Below, piece by piece: positions 50,301 to 60,720 of a stretch of DNA of 64,000 nt. Position 1 is the first letter of the stretch, and every line of letters begins with the position of its first letter. A program made the translations under genes and the position numbers. The DNA comes from Cotesia glomerata (taxonomy: Eukaryota; Arthropoda; Insecta; Hymenoptera; Braconidae): positions 32,010,305-32,074,304 of the forward strand of contig NC_058158.1 in assembly GCF_020080835.1 (NCBI RefSeq), read 5' to 3'. Below the pieces are notes generated by a model. The model did no database searches, was not told where the DNA came from, and saw only the letters and a list, made by a program, of their open reading frames with translations.

Positions 50301-53300
50301 TTTTTTTTTTTTCAATTAATATAATTCATACATGGTGATTCAGAATTACTTTTACAACTAAAAAATTTAGAAAATGGGGACGATTCTAAGCATAAAGTTC
50401 CTCAGTTAATTTTAAAAATTTTAAGTTGTTTTTGAGTTATTCACCAATTGTATGTTAGAACTGGAATTTAAGAAAATATAAAAAAATGAATATTACAATT
50501 TGGCAACTTCGCAATAGTGAACTTCAAGTCATACATAAATTTTTGATTTATTTAAAAGTCTGAATTCTATAAAAATTCATAAGGATAAAACAAAACACGT
50601 TATCAATCTCGAAAATAATTTTTAGCATATTGTCTTTGCTACCTTTTTACTATTTCATTAATTAACTATAATTACAGGCATTTTTATATTCATGATAATA
50701 AATATAATATATATGGATTGCGGCAGGTTTGACGACCATTTTCGTTCGTGTACGGTATGTTTGACGACATTTGTCATGTTTGACGACTGTCGTCAAAACA
50801 AAAGCATACGATGGTAGTTTTCGCGACACCTCAAAACTGCCGTTTACTTCTAACGGCAGTTTTGACGACTGTGTATATGGATATACATATAAAGTATATA
50901 CGTATATTTCTTTTATACGGTCGTTTCCGCGACATTACTTATAACTTTTGGCAGTTTCAATGACATTTCATAGTTAAATATCGAATATTAATCATGGTGT
51001 GGCATATTCAAATACAATATTTGGATATAAATGGTAGATTCAACGACGTTTTGAATTTTAAATGGCATATTTGACGACATAAGAGTGATGAATATATTAG
51101 CTATGAAGATTCTTATATGAACTGTAGATTTACCGGAATTTCAGAGTATTAAATATCAGTTTTCAGAATATATAATTTACTATGAAATGGAAAATTATAT
51201 TTAATAACTAATTTAGCATTATTACTCAAAATTATTTAGGTTCCTTCCTGATTGTGTTATTAACCGACGGAACACGAGAAATAATTAATTGTAAAACATA
51301 TTTGATGAGTTTGTAAAACTTAAAAAATTCTATCTATAAATCCGTCTATGAATGATTCTTAGAATTAAATATGAGTTATAGAATTTAACCTAATATTAAC
51401 ATATTTCTATTATTGTCAGTTATCAGACCATTATTACATGTCTATAAGCAGTCCATAATTTTGCTTTCCAGACTTCTTAGGAGTCCTGAAAGGAAAATGC
51501 AGATAGTGGCAAATTTCGTGACATGGCCAGAACAAACATTTCAGTTATCCTCTGCTTAGTTAACGGTGGTTATAAATGCTCACAATAATCAAAATAATGG
51601 CTAAATATCTCCAAGAATCAAATTAATTTTCTATCATTATTTCAATCAGAATGATGAATAGAATTTTAATTAAATTCTGCATTCAGTTAGTAAAATTGAA
51701 TTATTCACAATCAAATTACAGTTTATACAAATGCATAGCAACAACATCGAAAAAGTTAAAAGATTCAACTACAATGAACGTTTATGCCATCAGTAATTTC
51801 ATTGATTGCTTTAAGAATCTATACAATACTTTTTATCGTTGACGAGTGTCACTACAGGAGAATTTTCATGTCAAGAATGTAAATTAGTAAAGAAAAATCT
51901 GTCTATGGAATTTTAGGAAAAAGATAATATTTCATCGAGTTTCATGGAGTTATAAATAAGCTGTTGAAAAATTTGATCAAATCAATGAATACACTTTAAA
52001 AACTGTCTTTGAAGTATCGTTTAATTAAATAATGATAATTCAAGGACTGTCCTCAAAGTATCATTCACATACATAACGGTACTGTGAATACTGTCGTCAA
52101 AGTATTGTCCCATAAGATAATGATTACAGTTAAGATTTTTGCATATAATTTTAAATATTTATAGTTCAACGAGGAAAGTTTTGACTACATGAAAAATGTT
52201 TCGAAATTATCAATAGAATTATTCAATTTTCAATAACCATTATTTTCTGTGATTTTTCCAAAAATTTATGATTGCTAATATTGAAAATCGTAATTTTAAA
52301 ATAGCGGCTTTCAAAATGATTTAAAGAAAAATTCATGAGAAACATTTTTTCAAAAGGTTCAATTTTTAACCGGTTTCTTTTCAAAAATATCTTGATACAA
52401 TGAATACTTTTTCCGTAATATTAAAAACAAAACCATCCATCTTGAATAAGATTTTGAAAAATCTTATTAAATCAACAATAATACTTTGAAAACTGTCTTT
52501 GAAGTATCTTTTACTCAAATAATAATACTCTGAAGACTGCCATACAAGTATCATTGACTCAAATAATGATACTTTGAAAACTGTTTTTGAAGGATCGGTT
52601 ACTCAAATCATGATACATCGAGAACTCTCCTCGAAGTATCATTCACATGAATAACAATACTTTGCATACTGTCGTCAAAGTATCGGCGGATAAAATAATG
52701 ATTAAAGTAGAGATTTTTCAATGTAATTTTTAAAATTTGTGGTTCAACGAGAAAAATATTGATTACATGATAAATGTCTTGAAATTATCGATAGATTATT
52801 CAATTATCAGTTAAAATTATCTTCTCTCATTGGTCTAGAAATTCAAATCATTGCTAATTTTGAAAATCGTTATTTTGACATTACGGCTTTGCGAATGATT
52901 CTGAAAAAATCATAAAATAAATTTTTTTAAAAGATTCAATTTTAAACCACTTTTTCAGAAAAATTTCTTCAAATAATTAATTCTTTTTCCCTAATATTGA
53001 AGACAACACCATCGATATTGAATGAGATTTCGAAAAATTTTATCAAATCGATAATAATACTTTGAAAACTGTCTTGAAGTACCGTTTATTCAAATAATGA
53101 TACTTTAAAAACTGTCTTAAAGTATTGTTTACTCGAATAATGATACTTCGAAGACTGTCTTTGAAATACTGTTTATTTAAATAATGATACTCCGAGGACC
53201 GTAGCATTACATTTATTAGTATATTGACAGTTGTGTTAAATAATTAACTTATTTCAAGAAGCCTGAGGAAGTTACGATACGTAACGAAACGTTGCTGAAT

Positions 53301-56300
53301 TGGATAAAATAAATTAACACAAGAATAAATAATAGATCTGTATTAACCTGAACCTTTACTAATATAATTTTCTGCGATCTGATTATTTGGATAATACTTT
53401 TTGACTGAATTTTGTCAAGTGTCACCAAAGCTGCAACTATCGATAATAGTCTTACTGCTACAAAAACTGCCATTGCCATCATAATTGCCGTCGGTGGTGA
53501 AAAAAGCTGTCCAATCTGCCAAATTGAGCAAATTATGACATGTAAACTATCGTATACTTACATTGTGTCGTCAAAGCAACAACATCGGAAATGTCGTCGA
53601 AACGACCACATGTCGTGAAATATGCCAAATTGAGAAAATTACCACACGTAAACTATCGTATACTAACATAGTGTCGTCAAAGGAACAACATCGGAAATGT
53701 CGTCGAAACGACCAAATGTCGCGAAATATGCCGTTTTGGTTTTGTCGTTATATATGCCGTATATTACAAAACCTTTGATATCTTGTAAAAAATTATTAAA
53801 AAAACCGATGTATATGGAACAATAGAGGTATGAGAGAGCGATATAAAGTAAGAAAAAAATGTCGTCAAACCTGCCGCAATCCATATATATATCAGCATAC
53901 AGAAATTACTCGATTTTACTTCTGCTTAATCAAATAAATACAGCACGTAAAAATTTCAGTTTTGGGAATTCTTATACCTAACCGGTTGAAATTGAAAGGA
54001 GAGAAAAACTTAATGACTAAAGGTTAAATAAATTTTAAACAAAATTAAAGTCAAATTAAAACAAAATTCAAGACAAAAATAAGACTAAAAGACAGAAAGT
54101 CTTGATTTTAGTCTTATTTTTGTCTTGAATTTTGTTTTAATTTTTACTTTAATTTTGTCTTACTTTTTATCTTTAATTTTGTCCTAAATTTTTTTAACTT
54201 TTTGTCTTTAAGTTTGTTTCTCCTTTTAATTTAAACCGGTTAGGTGTTAAAATTTCCAAAAATGAAATTTTCACATGTTATATTTATTTGATTTAACAGA
54301 AGTAAAATCAAGTAATTGCTGTATAATGATATTATATTTATTATCATGAATATAAAAATGCCTGTAATTATTGTTAATTATCGAAGTAATAAAAAGGGAA
54401 GCAAAGACAATTTGCTTAAAATTATGTTGGAGATTGATAACTTGTTTTGTTTTATACTTATGAATTTTTATAGAATTCGGACTTTTTAAATAAATAAAAA
54501 TCAATGTATTATTTGAAGTTAACTATTGCGACGTTGCTAAATTGTAATATTCATCCTTTTTAATTTTTTAAATTCCAGTTTCCAATTCTCACATATAATT
54601 TCAATTTTTTAATAAAACTCTTGATTATTGAAATTTGTATATCATGAGAATTTTATTAAAAAATAAAATTTTTATCAACAGTAAAAGAACCAAATATTGA
54701 CCAGGCAGCGTGAAAACTTAATTTAAAAAATCTAGTATTTTAATTTAATATTCAGGGCATAATTATTAATTTTTCATTATACTTGAAATAAATATTTGTG
54801 CAGGCACAAAAAAAATATACCAAATTTTTAGAATAAAAATAAAAGATATTTGTGTACAAACATTAGGAAGTTGTGAAAACTGGTAATTATTACTTAACCT
54901 TGCTATGATTGGTCATGAATGATCTATTTATTTATTTATTGGATTTATATGCTAGGGCTTAGCCAAATAGCAAATTGTACAATGTCTATAATATTTAATG
55001 AGTCATAACTAAGATTTACGTTTCAATTTATTTAAAATAAATTAGTTCAAAATCATTAACTAAAGATTTGTCCAAACAATTCAATATCAAATATTCATAA
55101 CAACAATTGGCGTTATAAATTATCCATAGTACTTAATCTTGGTTTAATTTCGGCCATTTACTTTCTTTTTATTTTTTTTCTTTTATTTCGAATAACTATT
55201 TGGTTAATCAGTTCGAGATACTATTTCATAAAAGATTCATTTAATGGCTACAAAACTTATGTAAATTTAATAATTATATGGAAAAAGACTATTTTTGATT
55301 AGATAATTATTAATTTAAAAATTATAACTATAAAAAATCATAATACTTGCTTCAGCTCATAAGTTCTTCTTATAAATTTACAATTAATTTATTTAAATTG
55401 GTCAATATTTGGAAACTTTTCCCTATACTTATTTAAAAATTTTTTTCTCGAATTTCGCGTTCGTGGGATGAACGATTACAAGACTAAAAGATGGCATTTT
55501 TATTAGTAACACTTTATTTACATTCAGCAAATTGTCTTTAGAATTATTTGATTAATTCCATGGTTGACTTTTCCTTTATACACTTACAGCTACATTTCCA
55601 ACACACAATCATTTTTGTTTTAAAAGTTTCAGATCAATTTGATAAATATTTTGCTATTCTATTATCTTTAAAATTTGTATGTCTGAGTAATCAATAAAAT
55701 TGGAAAATCATCAGTTTCTTCTTCGAATAAAATCAATAATTAAAATTAAGTCAATCTTGATAGATATTCAAAATAATCATTTAAAAAATTGCTCATTTCT
55801 TAACTCATAATTAATTTATAAGAAATACTTAGTTATACCTTATTATTATCCTCATTTGTATCTTGGTCAGCAAAATTATTTTTATTGATAATAACAATTG
55901 GTTCAATGTATTGCTCTGATGGATCACCGAACATGTCATTTTCAGAGTCGGTCTCGCTAATGATACGACGATCCCTTCTCATTACTCTTCCATTTTCTTT
56001 ATTATTTTCAGGATCAGACAAGTTTTCTTCAATTTCATCTTTTTCTGACAATGAGTCGTCACCTGAATGGGTGTCAGTAGTGATCTTAAACGAGATAAGT
56101 AATATTAATATACAATAAATTATTAAAACAACTAGTAACCTTAAGTATAGAAATCTTAACACTAGCTTATTTTTCTGATTATTTTACATACTTTTTCAGA
56201 TTTTTCTTTTTGGATTTTTGATGAGCCTGAATTATTTCTTTTGTTCTTTGCATTTTAGTCTTCGATTCATTTTGTTTCTTGATCTGTAAGTACAAATTAA

Positions 56301-59300
56301 CAAAAATTATTATTATATTAATAATTCTGCTGTGGAATATACAGCTATTAAGTTAATAAATTTTGTTTATACCTTTCTCGCTTGTTTAGCCTTAGTGACC
56401 GCCGATTTCTTGTCTTCATCATCATCTTCGGTAGACGTGTCCAGAGCTGAGGGGTTATTTATCTTCTGATCTCGGATACGCAGATTTTCATCCGACAGAT
56501 CCTTTCTTGAATCTGAAATTTATCATAATGGTGTAAAAATAATTGTTTAAGGCAATATCCTTGATCATAGAATTGACGGTCAGAATTTTATAAAACTTGG
56601 CATACTAGTACATTATAATAAGATAATGAACCAGTTACATTTTTAGAGTGCTGCGGGGATCCATGAGAAAAATGTTGAGCTTTTAAAGTAATAGCGTTAA
56701 ACATTAACTTTTGTGAGAAACTATATTCTTTTATTTTATTTTACAAAAAGTTACGTTCAGATTTCTATGAAAAATTTATTTAATGCAAAGAAATATCATA
56801 TTAAACACTTGGCGTAATTAGAAGTTAATAGTCAGAGCATGTGACAGTAATAATTTATAAAAAACTTTCAAAAATTATCTCTTTCTTTCTTTCTTTAATG
56901 TGACTTTTTGTAGGAAAATCAACTGCGTAAATCGAATAAGGCTTTTTATAGAACATTTGACATTTTTAGTATCATGGGTGGTAACTTAAATAGCTAGTAA
57001 GTCTATAAAAATTTTTATCACTGATTAAGCAACGATCAGACGATTACATTCATTTTTACAAAAATAAAGGTATCGGATTATATTTTACTGACGGTATAAA
57101 ATAATAAAGAAAAACAATAGTATATTACACTACAAGGGCAGAAAGTTTGAGATTCCTGCACTGCGCGCCATGATGCCCGAGGCGAAGCCGAGGGCATCAT
57201 GGCGCGCAGTGCAGGAATCTCAAACTTTCTGCGCATGTAGTGTATACTATTTTTCTTACTATGCTGGTCGAAAGTACGAGGTTCCAGCTACGATTTCGCG
57301 GCAGAAAGCCTCACATTCACGCCGTGGTCGAGTCGCGCATGCGCTCTACGGCGGGGAGCCGAAAAGATGTATTCATGCACTGACAACGAGATACGAGGCG
57401 GCAGAAAGTCCGAAAGTCGGTAGTCGCGTTAGTCGCGCTCACTCTATTACTTGTGTATACAAGCCTAACCTTACTTGTGATTGTTATAAATGTACATTTA
57501 TCTGTCTTGTTATGTGTCAATGATTTTAGGTTGAAACTAAGTTAATTACAGAAAATGAATATTTATTTTAATGAAATGAGACTTGTTAAATATTTAAATT
57601 ACAAAAAAACGAGAAATATTTTTATTCTGATAGATATTCTCAAATAAATAAATTCATTATTGAACAAGTAATTATTTGAAAAAATACACAAACAGATTTT
57701 TCGGAATTTTTTATGTATTTTACGATTATGATTTCATTTTCTGTTTTTTTTTGTTTTTTTTATTCTTAAAATCAGAGTTAATTACTAATATATTTAAAAC
57801 TTTAAATTTATTTAATTAATTTTAAATTTTTTCTCAAAATAAAGTAGTAATATGATAGATTATATATTAATATCTTTATTGACAGGTGTATTTGATGCCT
57901 GCCCCCGACCAGCAGCACTCGCTTCGCTCGTGCCGCAAATGTCGGGGGCAGGCATCAATTTTTTCGGCTTCGCCTCAGGCACATGGCGCGCAGTGCAGGA
58001 ATCTCAACTTTCTGCCCTTGTAGTGTAATATACTATTTCTTGCTATGCGGTCGAAAGTACGTTAAAAATTGCGTTGAAAATTGATGCCTGCCCCCGACAT
58101 TTGCGGCACGAGCGAAGCGAGTGCTGCTGGTCGGGGGCAGGCATCAAATACACCTGTCAATAAAGATATTAATATATAATCTATCATATTACTACTTTCT
58201 TTTGAGAAAAATTTAAATTTAATTAAATAAATTTAAAGTTTTAAATATATTAGTAATTAACTCTGATTTTAAGAATAAAAAAAAAAACAAAAACAGAAAA
58301 TGAAATCATAATCGTAAAATACATAGAAAAAAAATTCCGAAAAATCTGTTTGTGTATTTTTTCAAATAATTACTTGTTCAATAATGAATTTATTTATTTG
58401 AGAATATCTATCAGAATAAAAAATATTTCTCGTTTTTTTTTTTTGTAATTTAAATATTTAACAAGTCTCATTTTATTAAAATAAATATTCATTTTCTGTA
58501 ATTAACTTAGTTTCAACCTAAAATCATTGACACATAACAAGACAGATATGTACATTCATAACAATAACAAGTAAGGTTAGGCTTGTATACATAAGTAATA
58601 GAGTGAGCGCGACAAACGCGACTACCGACTTTCGGACTTTCTGCCGCCTCGTATCTCGTTGTCAGTGCATGAATACATTTTTCCGGCTCCTCGTCGTAGA
58701 GCACATGCGCGACTCGACCACGGCATAAATGTGAGGCTTTCTGCAGTGAAATCGCAGCGGGAACCTCGTACTTTCGACCAGCGTAGTAAGAAAAAACTTT
58801 AAATGCTTAAGTGATTTTTAAGATACTCTATTGATGTAAATAACAATTGTTTCTAGCCTATGAGAAGCATTTTTAATCTTTCAGGTTATTGTTTCTGGTT
58901 CTTGCAGTCAAAAACTTTAATAAGCTACGGTTATTGTGCGATTTGAAATAATAATGTAGAAATTTAATTTTGACAATTTTGTTAAATTTTTTTTCTTCGC
59001 AAGCTTGAAAGCATTTTCTTTCATTTAAAGCAATGCATGTATTAAATAACCTATTGTTTTAGCTTCAATTAGCTTTTTCGTTGGCCTTTTATATTAATTT
59101 CATGCTAAAATATCGGACAGAGAGTTAAAAGGCAATAATAGAGACTAAAAATATCTACGATCAGACTCTTTCATAAATGTAAAACAAAAGAATTTTATTT
59201 ACTCTTTGTATAAATTTGGAAAAAAAAAAAAATTGTTTGTCTGTAAAGTCGGTTTACGGATGATAGTTTTACGTGATAACGTCTTAAAGAAACATTGATG

Positions 59301-59489
59301 AAAAATTGAGTACTTTTATAAATTAAATTGAATTATTATCACTGAATTATCATGTTTTGTATTTGAAAATTTAAAAATTTTAAATATTTAAAATTATTTT
59401 AATAAAGAATAAGTATTTTAATACTATTAATACATTGATAATTAAAAATTGATATAATTATTATTGATATAATAAATTAAATTAAATTG

Positions 59490-59547
<58 letters not shown>

Positions 59548-60543
59548 TTGATAATTGATATAATTATTATTATTTATAATTAATATTAATTATTTTATTA
59601 ATTTATCGTCTATAGTTATTATTAATTTATTTATCCATAATTAATATTAATTATTAATTTATCAATAATAATAATAATAATTTGATATAATTTGACATAA
59701 ATATTTTTAAAACTGGTTAAAAACATAAATTGTTAATTTTCAAATATTATTTACAGTTTTTGCAAATTTAATTTAAGTAATTTGTTTAAATATTAACGAA
59801 AAATTAGTTATAGAACAATATTTGAACTATTAGCTCTGACGTCACGCGAGACGAGAGATATATGTGTTACAAGCCAACGCTTAGGCCTCTCTATCGTTTG
59901 TTTTATCGTGTCTCTCTATTGTTTGTTGCGCGCTCTCGCTTGCACGCACAGGCTCAAAGCTTCTAGTAAAAGCTTCTAAAAATTCCCACAATTACAATTT
60001 TTTTTAATTATTCACATAAAATTTTTTACTAAATGTCTTTTACAACAATTTAATTGCTATAAAATTCTAAAAAATTTTTAATGGTTATCAACTTCAGCGT
60101 CTTAAAATTTTTTATTTTTAGTTAAGCATGAAACATTTATTTATGCCTCAAACAATTAAAAATTCTATTTAACTTATATGACATTAAAGATTGCAGTTAC
60201 TTGACCATTTTTTAATTTAATTTAACAATTTGATTTGTTCTGAAAAATTATTTTGAAAAAATTGTATTTTTAATTATTTCAAATTTCTGCATGTCAGTTT
60301 TTGCGGTAATTTATTTCTTAAAAAATTTAAAAACTATCAAATATCTGCTATTTTAATTTTCATTTTAATGATGGCTTACCTGATAAACGTAAAATGACAC
60401 ATTTGAATCCTTCGTTGTCTTTGTTGTATCTATACACATTGTTTTTAGTTAAAACATTGTATTCACTGAAATTAAGAATGTAGCAGGTTTCGACAATAAC
60501 TTTTTATTGTTGTCACGAGGAACTTTACCAATGCAAACTTCAT
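46746..60543 (-). CDS. BEN-domain protein with long polyglutamine tract; 1-base break in exon 1
   Basis: Six minus-strand exons (60543-60380, 56512-56373, 56283-56188, 56084-55839, 47655-47590, 47483-46746) join in consistent phase to about 482 residues, provided one base is removed from the A-run that reads T5 on + at 60501-60505. The N-terminus starts MKFALVKFL, a style seen in insect BEN proteins. Acidic and basic disordered segments follow (SALDTSTEDDDEDKK; KSKKKNLKK). A Lys/Glu/Gln coiled coil then leads into a glutamine tract of about 58 residues broken by single K, R and P. The C-terminal BEN domain starts HVGDDIYIPSS and continues EPSKFIKIMSHAIWG and LDARKVELLSIHYRHFLKE. BEN domains bind DNA and recruit chromatin repressors. 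The introns of 8.2 and 3.9 kb are filled with transposons. The gene could be alive with a sequencing error, or recently damaged. Confidence 0.8.
47186..47362 (-). repeat. CAA-repeat encoding polyglutamine
   Basis: This is an almost pure CAA trinucleotide array (TTG on +) in the last BEN exon, interrupted by one CGA, one CCA and AAA codons. CAG is not used. Such tracts are length-variable, and assembly may misjudge the number of units. Confidence 0.95.
47697..47930. mobile_element. Two short adjacent foldback elements in BEN intron 5
   Basis: The first hairpin (about 47704-47812) pairs CCTAGGGAGGGAAAGT with ACTTTCCCATCTTAGG and has GAGGCGAAGCCGAG at its centre. The second (about 47822-47915) pairs TTTTGTTGTCCTTTGGGCGA with TCGCCCGGAGTGCAACAAAA. 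Both are GC-rich islands in AT-rich DNA and are non-coding. Confidence 0.7.
48060..48250 (+). repeat. 3' part of the CTTCCCGCT-ended repeat
   Basis: GAGCTCGAAAACGTCATAAG, then AGGAAGTTGCAGAGATGACC and GGGTCAACCATTTTCCTAA match the right end of the TIM23-intron copy. The left part is missing or diverged. Confidence 0.6.
48403..48612. repeat. Possible MITE with AACTTGACTCAAGA units
   Basis: AACTTGACTCAAGAAAAAA, AACTTGACTCAAGATGA and the inverted TTTTTTTGAATCAAGTTA lie within 210 bases, and the right end TTTTTTATCAGTGCATG resembles the ATCAGTG end of the 45.75-kb MITE. The boundaries are uncertain. Confidence 0.4.
48821..49045 (+). repeat. RTE-like LINE 3' end, copy 1
   Basis: It starts with AGCAGTTCACCCCGGCTTTG and ACGGG. 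The shared core ATTAATTATGATGTCATATA follows, then a (CAAA)n run at about 48957-49006, and it ends AAATCTTTCCTCTTTATAAT. A 5'-truncated non-LTR element with a short simple-repeat tail is the simplest reading. It is a sister of the copy at 50043-50275. Confidence 0.65.
49120..49467. mobile_element. 348-bp foldback MITE with GGTGTGCCAAAATG ends
   Basis: GGTGTGCCAAAATGTAACTT at the left and its inverted partner at the right extend into arms of about 160 bases (GACATATTTTTGGCGTAGAA against TTTACGCTCAAAATATGTC). The spacer is only a few tens of bases. It is flanked by TA-rich ATATT repeats, so a TA target is possible but not provable. Confidence 0.8.
49565..50040. repeat. Two tandem copies of a foldback element with TGTGGGTACTCAAATG ends
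   Basis: The first copy (about 49575-49795) has ATGTGGGTACTCAAATGAAA and the inverted CATTTGAGTACCCACATTA. The second (about 49847-50030) has ATGTGGGTAGTAAAATGAA and inverted TTATTTGAGTACTCACATC. Both contain the inverted pair TATTGACATTTTTGAAGATA / ATATCTTTAGAAATGTCAATA. They lie directly next to each other between two RTE-like LINE tails. Confidence 0.7.
50043..50275 (+). repeat. RTE-like LINE 3' end, copy 2
   Basis: Same order as copy 1: CTTGCAGTCCATCCTGGCTT, GCACGG, AACATTAATTATGATGTTAT, AAATCGGTTCAGTAGTTTCG, CTATTCGATG, (CAAA)n and a terminal TTTCCTCTTTATAATATTAG. It has lost fewer internal bases than copy 1, which lacks the TTCAAATCGGTTCAGTA part. Confidence 0.7.
51960..53200. repeat. 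Direct repeats of about 0.55 kb inside the TIR element
   Basis: Two diverged units (about 51960-52440 and 52445-53035) share order: AACTGTCTTTGAAGTATC blocks, ATACTGTCGTCAAAGTAT, GGTTCAACGAG, TTGAAAATCGT and CTTTTTCC.TAATATT. A third partial unit runs to 53200. Within each unit a shorter period is visible (AATGATACTTTGAAAACTGT). Confidence 0.7.
53518..53733. repeat. Two-copy tandem repeat of about 115 bp
   Basis: CAAATTGAG(C/A)AAATTA, AAACTATCGTATACT and AACATCGGAAATGTCGTCGA appear twice in the same order, about 115 bases apart, near the right end of the TIR element. Both units carry GTCGTCGAAACGACCA, an internal palindrome. Confidence 0.75.
54936..55000 (-). repeat. LINE 3'-end fragment
   Basis: On the minus strand a non-coding piece (TTTGGCTAAGCCCTAGCATA) runs into ATAAATCCAATAAATAAATA. 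As with the fragment at 16.25 kb, the (AAAT)n tail suggests the end of a non-LTR element. Confidence 0.45.
57117..57251. mobile_element. Near-perfect 135-bp hairpin element
   Basis: TAGTATATTACACTACAAGG pairs with the inverted right side (ATGTAGTGTATACTA), and the inner 45 bases (GAGATTCCTGCACTGCGCGC) are perfectly palindromic. The centre is GGCGAAGCC at 57181-57189. It is strongly GC-rich compared with the flanks. One half of the same sequence recurs at about 57968-58060 in the spacer of the neighbouring foldback. Confidence 0.8.
57250..58796. mobile_element. Large foldback element with 0.7-kb arms
   Basis: The left arm (57250-57963) and right arm (58078-58796) are highly similar in reverse complement. 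They start from CTGGTCGAAAGTACGAGGTT on the left and from its complement on the right, and run inward to GTCGGGGGCAGGCATCAA. Each arm holds at its inner end a complete small hairpin (57892-57958 and 58081-58147) with ends TTGATGCCTGCCCCCGAC. The spacer has half of the 57.1-kb hairpin. Short open frames in the arms (for example 57170-57523) are by-products of the GC-rich palindrome. It lies in the first BEN intron. Confidence 0.8.
59219..59950. repeat. Interspersed repeat fragments, inverted relatives at 61.5-61.9 kb
   Basis: TTGTCTGTAAAGTCGGTTTAC near 59236 is repeated directly near 61850. ATAAATATTTTTAAAACTGG near 59697 occurs inverted near 61735 (CCAGTTTTAAAAACATTTAT). GC-richer pieces (GCGCGCTCTCGCTTGCACGC near 59927; CTGCAAGCGAGCGCGTGACA near 61626) are also inverted relatives. 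Together they suggest two rearranged copies of one element, here within the first BEN intron. Confidence 0.6.
59492..59547. repeat. (AAT)n microsatellite
   Basis: About 18 AAT units sit in a wider zone of ATTATTAAT-like low complexity extending to about 59690. Confidence 0.9.
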
Positions 60544-60720
60544 TTTATATGAAAATAAGTATTTATTTAATGAAACCGAAATATACTGCACGGCACACGG
60601 CACAGCAATACACGTTAAAGAATACACCCGATAAAGCGATCCCAAGAAAGTACAAATGAATCGTAAAAGCGCGTCTGTCCGTCACCGAGCACTGCAGTTT
60701 AATGTGCGTCTGCTGTGTGT
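60544..60720 (-). promoter_or_regulatory. Probable promoter / 5' UTR of the BEN gene
   Basis: A GC-richer stretch (CGGCACACGGCACAGC near 60592; GCGCGTCTGTCCGTCACCGA near 60670) lies just upstream of the inferred BEN start at 60543 in otherwise AT-rich DNA. The position suits a transcription start region. No specific element is claimed. Confidence 0.4.

Larger units (their letters stand above)
50711..53886. mobile_element. 3.2-kb TIR element with subterminal and tandem repeats, no transposase seen
   Basis: The ends ATATGGATTGCGGCAGGTTT and their exact inverted partner at 53867-53886 (continuing GACGAC/GTCGTC) form perfect TIRs of 26 bases. The motif TTTGACGAC recurs at least five times in the first 400 bases (for example at about 50727, 50760, 50782, 50872, 51072), and GTCGTCAAA/GTCGTCGAAA recur at the right end. 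This is typical of multiple transposase binding sites. The middle consists of direct repeats. There is no long open frame, so it is non-autonomous or decayed. It has inserted into an AT-rich ATATAT target inside the foldback element. Confidence 0.8.
50448..54603. mobile_element. Foldback element split by a later insertion
   Basis: The left arm (50448-50710, continued at 53893-54095) is reverse-complementary to the right arm (54098-54603). Landmarks include TATAAAAATTCATAAGGATA and ACAGGCATTTTTATATTCAT in the left arm with their complements near 54460 and 54345, and ATTACTCGATTTTACTTCTG near 53905 with its complement near 54300. A central hairpin of GACAAAAATAAGACTAAAAG type closes at about 54096. 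The left arm is interrupted exactly where a separate TIR element (50711-53886) sits. Without it the foldback would be about 1 kb. It is non-coding. Confidence 0.8.

Noticed and set aside
53249..53884. Overlapping short open frames on both strands near the right end of the 3.2-kb TIR element
   Set aside because: They follow the two-copy tandem repeat and palindromic GTCGTCGAAACGAC units and lack any domain.
57170..57523. Open frame in the foldback arm, with a matching one at 58513-58704
   Set aside because: Both are the same GC-rich inverted repeat read from each arm. There are no domains or splice context.
46746..60543. Bracovirus proviral segment, because BEN proteins and a wasp-like genome suggested it
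   Set aside because: I see no excision-type direct repeat junctions or other bracovirus gene families. A cellular BEN gene with large introns explains the data.
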